DNA from: Stenotrophomonas maltophilia
GTDB taxonomy: Bacteria; Pseudomonadota; Gammaproteobacteria; Xanthomonadales; Xanthomonadaceae
Length of the DNA stretch: 64,000 bases
Direction of reading: 5' to 3'
Assembly: GCF_001676385.1 (NCBI RefSeq)
Contig: NZ_LYVJ01000005.1
Location: 124,001-188,000, forward strand
The position numbers and the translations under genes were made by a program. Below the pieces are notes generated by a model that did no database searches, had not been told where the DNA came from, and saw nothing but the letters and a program-made list of their open reading frames with translations. This document shows, piece after piece, positions 55,965-64,000 of the stretch (its first letter is position 1; each line of letters opens with the position of its first letter).

Positions 55965-57109
55965 AGATCACTGCCATTACAACCTATCTGGTGCCCCCGC
56001 GCTGGCTGTTCATCCGCATCGACACGGACGCCGGCATCAGCGGCTGGGGCGAACCCATCGTCGAGGGCCGCGCGCACACCGTCGCCGCCGCCGTGGACGA
56101 GCTGTCCGACTATCTGGTCGGCAAGGACCCCCGGCATATCGAAGATCACTGGAACGTGCTCTACCGTGGCGGCTTCTATCGAGGCGGCCCGATCCTGATG
56201 AGTGCGTTGGCCGGCATCGACCAGGCGCTGTGGGACATCCATGGCAAGGCCTTGGCCGTGCCGGTGCACGCCCTGCTCGGCGGCCCGGTTCGCGACCGCA
56301 TCCGCGTGTACTCGTGGATCGGTGGCGACCGGCCGGCCGATACCGCGCGTGCCGCCAGCGACGCCGTCGCGCGCGGCTTCACCGCAGTGAAGATGAACGC
56401 GACCGAGGAAGTACAGTTCGTCGATACCCACGCCAAGGTCACCCGGGTGCTGGAAAACGTGCAGGCGGTGCGCGATGCGGTGGGCCGGGATATCGGCGTG
56501 GCCGTGGATTTCCATGGCCGCGTGCACAAGCCGATGGCCAAGGTACTGATGCGCGAGCTGGCACCGTTCGGGCTGATGTTCATCGAGGAGCCGGTGCTGT
56601 CGGAGCATGTGGAAGCGCTTCCGGAACTGGCCGCGCTGTCACCCGCCCCCATCGCGCTCGGTGAACGCCTGTACTCGCGGTTCGACTTCAAGCGCGTGCT
56701 CCAGGCCGGAGGCGTGGATATCCTGCAGCCCGACCCCTCGCACTCCGGTGGCATCACCGAGACCCGCAAGATTGCCGCCATGGCCGAGGCCTACGACGTG
56801 GCCATCGCCCTGCACTGCCCGCTGGGCCCGATCGCCCTGGCCGCCAACCTGCAGCTGGATGCCGTCTGCTACAACGCCTTCATCCAGGAACAGAGCCTGG
56901 GCATCCACTACAACGCCAGCAACGACCTGCTCGACTACCTGGTGGACCGCGCACCGTTCGATTACAGGGAGGGCTTCGTGAAGATTCCTGATGGCCCCGG
57001 GCTTGGCATCGAGATCAACCAGGCCTACGTGGACGAGCGCGCTGCCGAAGGCCACCGCTGGCGCAACCCCATCTGGCGCCATGCCGATGGCAGCGTGGCC
57101 GAGTGGTGA
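55961..57109 (+). CDS. dgoD: D-galactonate dehydratase
   Basis: A 382-residue enolase-superfamily enzyme, the same length as E. coli DgoD and strikingly similar (for example RAGFYRGG in E. coli against YRGGFYRGG here, and GPILMSA in both). Metal ligands Asp183, Glu209 and Glu235 and catalytic His185 and His285 fall at the E. coli numbers. It removes water from galactonate to give 2-keto-3-deoxygalactonate. It is coupled to dgoA by a four-base overlap. Confidence 0.96.
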   Translation: MKITAITTYLVPPRWLFIRIDTDAGISGWGEPIVEGRAHTVAAAVDELSDYLVGKDPRHIEDHWNVLYRGGFYRGGPILMSALAGIDQALWDIHGKALAVPVHALLGGPVRDRIRVYSWIGGDRPADTARAASDAVARGFTAVKMNATEEVQFVDTHAKVTRVLENVQAVRDAVGRDIGVAVDFHGRVHKPMAKVLMRELAPFGLMFIEEPVLSEHVEALPELAALSPAPIALGERLYSRFDFKRVLQAGGVDILQPDPSHSGGITETRKIAAMAEAYDVAIALHCPLGPIALAANLQLDAVCYNAFIQEQSLGIHYNASNDLLDYLVDRAPFDYREGFVKIPDGPGLGIEINQAYVDERAAEGHRWRNPIWRHADGSVAEW

Positions 57110-57114
57110 GCGCC

Positions 57115-57879
57115 ATGACCACCCTGGCTCGCTATCCCAGCCTCGCCGGCCGTTCGGTGCTGGTCACCGGTGGAGCCACCGGCATCGGTGCCGCCTTCGT
57201 CGAGCAGTTTGCCCGGCAGGGCGCCAACGTCGCTTTCCTCGACATCGACGACGCCGGCGCACGCATGCTGCTGGACAGCCTGCACGATGTCGGGACGGCC
57301 CCCCGCTACCTGCACTGCGACATCACCGATATCAGCGCGCTGCAGGCAGCGATTGCCGAAGCGCGCACACTGCTGGGGCCGTTCGCGGTGCTGGTGAACA
57401 ATGCCGCCAACGACGCCCGCCATGCCTTGGCCGATACCGGCGTTGCGGACTTCGAACGCAGCATGGCGGTGAACCTGCGCCACCAGTACTTCGCCATCCA
57501 GGCGGTGGTGCCGGACATGCGCGCCCTCGGCGGTGGCTCGATCATCTGCCTCGGGTCCACCGGCTGGATGATCAAGAACAGCGGCTATCCGCTGTATGCG
57601 ATGGCCAAATCCGCCGTGCATGGCCTGGTCAATGGCCTGGCGCGGGAACTGGGCCAGGACCGCATCCGCATCAATGCGCTGGTGCCCGGCTGGGTCATCA
57701 CCGACAAGCAGCAGCGCCTGTGGCTGGACGCGGAGGGCGAAGCACAGCTGCGGCGTGCGCAGTGCCTGCCGGGTTACCTGCGCGCGGACGACCTGGCTCG
57801 TGCTGCGCTGTTCCTCGCCGCCGATGACAGCCGCATGTGCACCGGCCAGGACTTCATCGTGGACGGGGGCTGGGTGTGA
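57115..57879 (+). CDS. SDR oxidoreductase, probable D-galactose 1-dehydrogenase
   Basis: A 254-residue classical SDR: TGGATGIG (18-25), NNAAND, Ser148, Tyr161 and Lys165. In this operon the expected missing step is oxidation of galactose to galactonolactone, and SDR-type galactose dehydrogenases are known in rhizobia, so that role is inferred. GTG 57106 would overlap the dgoD stop as GTGA and is an alternative start. The downstream lactonase start overlaps this stop. Confidence 0.82.
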   Translation: MTTLARYPSLAGRSVLVTGGATGIGAAFVEQFARQGANVAFLDIDDAGARMLLDSLHDVGTAPRYLHCDITDISALQAAIAEARTLLGPFAVLVNNAANDARHALADTGVADFERSMAVNLRHQYFAIQAVVPDMRALGGGSIICLGSTGWMIKNSGYPLYAMAKSAVHGLVNGLARELGQDRIRINALVPGWVITDKQQRLWLDAEGEAQLRRAQCLPGYLRADDLARAALFLAADDSRMCTGQDFIVDGGWV

Positions 57880-58811
57880 ACGGCCCGGCGACCCTTGAGG
57901 TGCCCGCCGGCAACACGCTGGGCGAAGGCGTGCTGTGGTGTGACCGCGAAGCGGTGCTGTACTGGACCGACATCGCCCGGGCCGAGCTGTGGCGCTACCG
58001 TCCCGAAGATGGTGCGCTGACGCGCTGGTCGATGCCGGAACGGCTGGCGGCGCTGGCACTGTGCGACGCGGCGGGCTGGCTGCTGCTCGCGCTGGCGTCG
58101 CGACTGGCGTTCTTCCATCCCGGGCGCGGTGAACTCCGCGAAGTGCTCCCGTTACCCGATACAGGCGCCCGCCTGCGCGCCAACGACGGCGCCTGTGATC
58201 GCCAGGGCCGGTTCGTGTTCGGCCTGCTGCACGAACCCGTCGACGGACCGAAGCATGCCGTTGCCCCGTTCTACCGGCTCAACGCTGACCTCGCGCTGGA
58301 ACGGCTTCCGCTGCCGACCGTGGCCATCGCCAACAGCGTGGCGTTCAGTCCGGACGGCACCACCATGTACTTCTGTGACTCCCTGCAGAAACAGATCCTG
58401 TTCTGCGATTACGGCGACCACCCAGGCCCGGTGAACGTGCTTGCCGACCTGCGTGGCGAGGACGGAGAGCCCGACGGCAGTGCGATCGACGCCGAGGGAG
58501 GCCTCTGGAATGCCCGATGGGGTGGCGGGCGGATTGTCCGTTACCGGCCCGACGGCCGCCCGGACCGCTCGATTGCCGTTCCGGTCACACAGCCGACAAA
58601 ACCGGCCTTCGGCGGCCGCAACCTGCGATCGTTGTTCGTCACCAGCGCACACGACGGCATGGACGCGGCCGCCCGTGCACGCGACCCGCTGGCCGGGCAT
58701 CTGTTCACCCTCGACGCCGGCGTCGCCGGTCTTGCAGAGCCCCGGTTCGCGGGCAACCCCAACGACCTGCCGCCGCACGCACGGCGCGGAACCATCGCGG
58801 AGCTTCCATGA
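57876..58811 (+). CDS. SMP-30/gluconolactonase-family lactonase
   Basis: A 311-residue six-bladed beta-propeller lactonase. LGEGVLW supplies the metal Glu, NDGACDRQGRFVFG the Asn/Asp region, and AIANSVAFSPDGTTMYFCDS the second metal Asn and Asp. It would hydrolyse galactonolactone to galactonate between the SDR and DgoD steps. The start GTG 57876 overlaps the SDR stop (GTGA) and the stop overlaps the symporter ATG. Confidence 0.87.
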   Translation: MNGPATLEVPAGNTLGEGVLWCDREAVLYWTDIARAELWRYRPEDGALTRWSMPERLAALALCDAAGWLLLALASRLAFFHPGRGELREVLPLPDTGARLRANDGACDRQGRFVFGLLHEPVDGPKHAVAPFYRLNADLALERLPLPTVAIANSVAFSPDGTTMYFCDSLQKQILFCDYGDHPGPVNVLADLRGEDGEPDGSAIDAEGGLWNARWGGGRIVRYRPDGRPDRSIAVPVTQPTKPAFGGRNLRSLFVTSAHDGMDAAARARDPLAGHLFTLDAGVAGLAEPRFAGNPNDLPPHARRGTIAELP

Positions 58812-60367
58812 GCCTTTCCACCCTGGATATCAGCATCGTGCTGGCCTATCTGGCCGGCATCTTCCTTCTCGCGCAATGGGTCTCGCGCGAGAAAGCCGGC
58901 AAGCAGAAGTCGGCACAGGATTATTTCCTGGCCAGCCGCAGCCTGCCGTGGTGGGCCATCGGTGCCTCGCTCATCGCCGCCAACATCTCGGCCGAGCAGA
59001 TCATCGGCATGTCCGGCTCGGGCTACGCCATCGGCCTGGCCATCGCCTCCTATGAATGGATGGCGGCCCTCACGCTCCTGATCGTCGGCAAATGGTTCCT
59101 GCCGGTCTTCCTGCGCAACGGCATCACCACGATGCCGCAGTTCCTGCAGGAACGTTACGGCAACCGCATCCGCACGTTGATGGCAGTGTTCTGGCTGGGC
59201 CTGTACGTGTTCGTCAATCTCACCTCGATCCTGTGGCTGGGTTCGATCGCCATTGCCGGCGTGGCCGGCCTCGACCAGGATGTGGCGCTGGTGCTGCTGG
59301 GTGCGTTTGCCCTCGCCTACCAGCTGTACGGCGGCCTCAAGGCCGTGGCCCTGACCGACATCGTGCAGGTCTCGCTGCTGGTCCTGGGCGGCCTCCTGGT
59401 TACCTTCATCACGCTCGGCCAGATCGGCAACGGCAGTGTCACCGAGGGTTTCATGCAGCTCTGGCAGCAGCATCCCGAGCGCTTCGAGATGATCCTCAGC
59501 AGGGACAATCCGTTCTACAAGGACCTGCCAGGATTGTCGGTGCTGCTGGGCGGCATGTGGATCGCCAATCTCAGCTACTGGGGCTTCAACCAGTACATCA
59601 TCCAGCGCGCACTGGCCGCAAAGGATCTGCGCGAGGCACAGAAGGGGGTCGTGTTCGCTGCGTTCCTGAAGCTGCTGATTCCGGCCATCGTGGTGCTGCC
59701 GGGCATTGCCGCAGTCATGCTCGCCCCTGGGCTGGCGCGCCCGGATGCGGCCTATCCGACGATGCTGGCGCTGCTTCCCAGCGGCATCCTGGGGCTGGTA
59801 TTCGCCGCACTGGTGGCCGCGATCGTGGCCTCGCTGGCATCGAAGATCAATTCGGTGGCAACGATCTTCACGCTCGACTTCTATGCCAAGCGCGCGCCGG
59901 ACGCATCGGAAACCAGGCTGGTGCGCGTCGGCCGTGTGGCAGCTTCCATTTCGATCATCGTCGCCGTGCTGACCGCCCGGCCGCTGCTCGGCGGCTTCGA
60001 CCAGGGTTTCCAGTACATCCAGGAATTCACCGGCTTTTTCACCCCCGGCATCGTGGTGATCTTCCTGTTGGGCCTGTTCTGGAAACGTGCGAACGAAGCA
60101 GGCGCATTGGCAGCGGCGATCGGCTCGTTCGCGCTGTCGCTGGCCTTGAAGCTGCTCTGGCCCTCCCTGCCGTTCCTGGACCGCATGGGCGTGGTGTTCC
60201 TCGCCACGCTGCTGCTTGGCGTGGGCGTCGCGCTGGCCACGCGCGCCAGCGGCGACCGCGACCGCATCCGGACCGACGACGTGGGCTTTGCCACCGCCCC
60301 TTCGTTCAACATCGCCTCGCTGGCCGTGCTGGCGATCCTGGTGGCCCTGTACGCAACCTACTGGTGA
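58808..60367 (+). CDS. Sodium/solute symporter (SSS family), sugar transporter
   Basis: A 519-residue inner-membrane symporter of the SSS/SGLT family with about 14 helices. FLASRSLPWWAIGASLIAANISAEQIIGMSGSGYA and the YQLYGGLKAVALTDIVQ region are typical of sodium/glucose or galactose cotransporters such as vSGLT. It probably imports galactose released in the periplasm. It is the only inner-membrane carrier in the locus and overlaps the lactonase by four bases. Confidence 0.9.
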   Translation: MSLSTLDISIVLAYLAGIFLLAQWVSREKAGKQKSAQDYFLASRSLPWWAIGASLIAANISAEQIIGMSGSGYAIGLAIASYEWMAALTLLIVGKWFLPVFLRNGITTMPQFLQERYGNRIRTLMAVFWLGLYVFVNLTSILWLGSIAIAGVAGLDQDVALVLLGAFALAYQLYGGLKAVALTDIVQVSLLVLGGLLVTFITLGQIGNGSVTEGFMQLWQQHPERFEMILSRDNPFYKDLPGLSVLLGGMWIANLSYWGFNQYIIQRALAAKDLREAQKGVVFAAFLKLLIPAIVVLPGIAAVMLAPGLARPDAAYPTMLALLPSGILGLVFAALVAAIVASLASKINSVATIFTLDFYAKRAPDASETRLVRVGRVAASISIIVAVLTARPLLGGFDQGFQYIQEFTGFFTPGIVVIFLLGLFWKRANEAGALAAAIGSFALSLALKLLWPSLPFLDRMGVVFLATLLLGVGVALATRASGDRDRIRTDDVGFATAPSFNIASLAVLAILVALYATYW

Positions 60368-60373
60368 CCGCTG

Positions 60374-61426
60374 ATGCACCTGACCGCCCGGCACGCGCCA
60401 CTGCTGCGCCGCGGCCTGCACGCCCTTGTCCTGCTGGCGGTGTCCGGCCTGGCCGCCGCTGGGCCAACCGCCGAGGTGAGATGGACCGGCAGCGCCACCA
60501 TCACCGCCAGCAACGCGGGCTGGGGACGGCTGGCGCGGCTGCCCGATGGCCGTTGGCTGGCAGTGACCACGCACTTCAACGAGGGACAGCCGACCACCCT
60601 GCGACTGTCGGTCAGCAACGATGGCGCCCGCAGCTGGGCCCCCTTGTCGGACGTGGCCGAGCCGGGGCGGATGATCGACAATGGCGAACTGTCCGTCCTG
60701 CCCGGGGGGCGCGTGCTGCTGGCCATGCGTTCACTGGTCGAGGGCGCGTCGTATCGTCTGCGCCTCTACGCAAGTGATGACCAGGGCCGCAGCTGGGCCT
60801 TCCTGAGCACCATCGCCGCCAATGAATCACCGAGGGGCCGCAAGGACCGCGGTGTGTGGGAGCCGGTGCTGACCCGCCTGGACGACGGCACGCTTTCGGT
60901 GGTGTACGCCGACGAGACCCGTGCCGATGAGCATCCGTCCTACAACCAGGTGGTCTCCCAGCGCCTTTCCGTTGACGGTGGCCGCACCTGGGGCCCAGCC
61001 ACCACCATTGCCGAACAGCCCGGCGGTGGATTGCTTCGGCCCGGCATGCCGGTGATGGCACGCCGCCCTGCCGGTGGCTACCTGATGGTGTTCGAGACCT
61101 GCGGCGAGGATCCGCAGTGCCCGGTGTCCTACAAGGTGTCGCCGGACGGCCGCAGCTGGCCGGCCGGCCTCGGAACGCCGCTCGCCGACCAGCGCTGTGG
61201 CCCGCACGTCATGGCCACGACACGGGGCGTGATGTTCGTCAGCTCCTGCCTGAACGAAGTCAGCTGGAGCGGGGACGGCGGGTCGACCTGGCAGAAGGTG
61301 CGCACCCCGGCATGGCCGCTGGGCTTCCGCCATTCCTGGCCGGCGCTCGTTGAGATCGGACCGGCGGAAATCGGGGTCGTCAATGCGGTGGACGGAAGCG
61401 TGAGGATACGCTTCGGCATCTATTAG
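60374..61426 (+). CDS. Exported Asp-box (BNR) beta-propeller, sialidase/GH93-like
   Basis: A 350-residue secreted protein (signal peptide to about residue 30). At least five Asp-box repeats are visible: SNDGARSW, SDDQGRSW, SVDGGRTW, SPDGRSW and SGDGGSTW. This is a six-bladed propeller of the sialidase superfamily. GH93 exo-arabinanases share this fold and are a possible match given the GH43 neighbour; sialidase activity is not implied. It is the last gene of the operon, six bases after the symporter. Confidence 0.78.
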   Translation: MHLTARHAPLLRRGLHALVLLAVSGLAAAGPTAEVRWTGSATITASNAGWGRLARLPDGRWLAVTTHFNEGQPTTLRLSVSNDGARSWAPLSDVAEPGRMIDNGELSVLPGGRVLLAMRSLVEGASYRLRLYASDDQGRSWAFLSTIAANESPRGRKDRGVWEPVLTRLDDGTLSVVYADETRADEHPSYNQVVSQRLSVDGGRTWGPATTIAEQPGGGLLRPGMPVMARRPAGGYLMVFETCGEDPQCPVSYKVSPDGRSWPAGLGTPLADQRCGPHVMATTRGVMFVSSCLNEVSWSGDGGSTWQKVRTPAWPLGFRHSWPALVEIGPAEIGVVNAVDGSVRIRFGIY

Positions 61427-61460
61427 CTTCCATCCAACGCATCCGTGCAGCCAGCCTGCG

Positions 61461-63299
<1,839 letters not shown>

Positions 63300-63377
63300 G
63301 TCACGCGTTTCCTTGAAGACGATCGCCGCATTCTAGCCTGCGTGTCCGCCTTGGCCCTCCTGTCCGCTTAATGAAAG

Positions 63378-63409
63378 TGTCCGGAAAGGTGTCCGCGGAC
63401 AGCCGGACA
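63378..63409. promoter_or_regulatory. Cluster of TGTCCG/CGGACA half-sites, putative activator sites
   Basis: TGTCCG occurs at 63378 and 63390 and CGGACA at 63396 and 63404. The central pair forms the perfect palindrome TGTCCGCGGACA (63390-63401). A further TGTCCG lies at 63361. The centre is about 85 bases upstream of the transcription start predicted from the sigma-54 promoter, a usual position for enhancer-binding-protein sites. Confidence 0.6.
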
Positions 63410-63452
63410 CTCCGCAGCCATCCGCAAGCCATTGACCCGAAAGGAATTGAAG

Positions 63453-63469
63453 TTGGCACGCTACGTGCT
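63453..63469 (+). promoter_or_regulatory. Sigma-54 (RpoN) promoter
   Basis: TTGGCACG-CTAC-GTGCT matches the consensus TTGGCACG-N4-TTGCW at 12 of 13 informative positions. The invariant GG (63455-63456) and GC (63467-63468) are ten bases apart. The start site would be near 63480, about 23 bases before the adaptor ATG. Confidence 0.75.
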
Positions 63470-63502
63470 TGGTACTGGCTACCACCGTCAGGCACGCACC
63501 CG

Positions 63503-64000
63503 ATGATCCGCGACACTTCCGCACAGGACCAGATCGTTTCCTCCGCCCCCGCCGGCACCGCGCGCGTTGCCTGGCACCGCTATCGCTGGCCGGCCCTGGC
63601 TGCCATTGCGCTGCTTGCCGGCATCGGCTGGGCCGTGCATGCCTGGTCCAATGCCAGTCGCTCCTTCGACAGCAGCCGAGTGCGCATCGCCGAAGTGAAA
63701 CGAGGCGACCTGGTCCGGGACATCGCCGCCGACGGTCGCGTGATCGCCGCCAACAGCCCGATCCTGTACGCCATCTCGGCCGGCACCGTGGACCTGAAGG
63801 TGGTTGCCGGCGACGTGGTGAAGAAGGGCCAGGAGCTGGCGATCATCGACAGCCCGGAGCTGCGCAGCAAGCTGGCCCAGGAACAGGCGACCCTGGCCGG
63901 CCTGGAGGCCGAGGCCAGCCGCGCGGCACTGGACGCAACCCTGGCGCGCGCCCGGTCGCGCAAGGAAACCGACCAGGCCACCATCGAACGGCAGGCCGCC
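63503..64000 (+). CDS. HlyD-type periplasmic adaptor protein, 3' end off window
   Basis: The first 166 codons of a membrane-fusion protein. It has a cytoplasmic N-terminus, one membrane helix (about residues 30-48) and a lipoyl/barrel-sandwich half-motif (VIAANSPILYAISAGTVDLKVVAGDVVKKGQELAIIDSPEL). The start of a helical hairpin rich in Ala, Glu and Arg follows. Such adaptors pair with an ABC or RND transporter, presumably encoded downstream. No strong ribosome-binding site is visible at ATG 63503. The sigma-54 promoter just upstream suggests expression on a specific stress or signal. Confidence 0.85.
   Translation, partial: MIRDTSAQDQIVSSAPAGTARVAWHRYRWPALAAIALLAGIGWAVHAWSNASRSFDSSRVRIAEVKRGDLVRDIAADGRVIAANSPILYAISAGTVDLKVVAGDVVKKGQELAIIDSPELRSKLAQEQATLAGLEAEASRAALDATLARARSRKETDQATIERQAA

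Noticed and set aside
63300..63502. A glmS ribozyme or riboswitch upstream of glmS
   Set aside because: No ribozyme-like core was seen, such elements belong mainly to Gram-positives, and the interval is explained by the sigma-54 promoter and operator repeats of the divergent gene.

Overview
The window is high-GC DNA from a gammaproteobacterium of the Xanthomonadaceae, almost certainly Stenotrophomonas of the maltophilia complex. The evidence is a complete smeDEF multidrug efflux operon with its divergent repressor smeT, and many GTAG-headed palindromes of the SMAG (Stenotrophomonas REP) type between genes. These identifications rest on recall of the families, as no database was searched. Coding density is high. 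No tRNA, rRNA, prophage, insertion sequence or CRISPR array was seen.

Layout. (1) 1-8234, minus strand: a cell-elongation and wall cluster, mreB-mreC-mreD-mrdA(PBP2)-rodA, then mltB and rlpA. A 526-base gene-free stretch between rodA and mltB carries hairpins and FNR- and Clp-like boxes. (2) 8.5-16 kb: a PfkB-type kinase, a HAD phosphatase with a lipoprotein, an M1 aminopeptidase, ubiE, a yeast-type cytosine deaminase and three small proteins. (3) 16-22.7 kb: smeDEF and smeT. (4) 22.7-29.4 kb: an oxidoreductase, then lptM-dapF-DUF484-xerC-DUF3079-hslV-hslU and a YbaN-type membrane protein. (5) 29.5-46.8 kb: two prolyl-oligopeptidase-family enzymes flanking an aminotransferase, a lipocalin, metNI, an EamA permease, yajQ, DUF1415 with an SDR, oligopeptidase A, a cysteine-synthase-family enzyme, gloA, a VOC protein and a CBS protein.

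(6) 47.2-61.4 kb: a sugar-utilisation locus. It encodes exported glycosidases (GH43, a GH5-like enzyme, a BNR/Asp-box protein), a TonB-dependent receptor, a mutarotase, a sodium/solute symporter, a FadR-type GntR regulator and all five steps of the oxidative De Ley-Doudoroff galactose route (SDR dehydrogenase, SMP-30 lactonase, DgoD, DgoK, DgoA). A motif matching at 21 of 24 positions lies upstream of GH43/dgoK and of galM, and a weaker copy precedes the GntR gene, so the locus is probably one regulon.

(7) 61.4-64 kb: glmS, then the start of a HlyD-type periplasmic adaptor gene. The adaptor gene has a near-consensus sigma-54 promoter and an upstream cluster of TGTCCG/CGGACA half-sites. Several families of palindromic repeats punctuate the whole window. 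One SMAG copy is translated as part of MreC, another supplies the stop codon of the YbaN-type gene, and a perfect 68-bp palindrome starts on the last base of an SDR stop codon.
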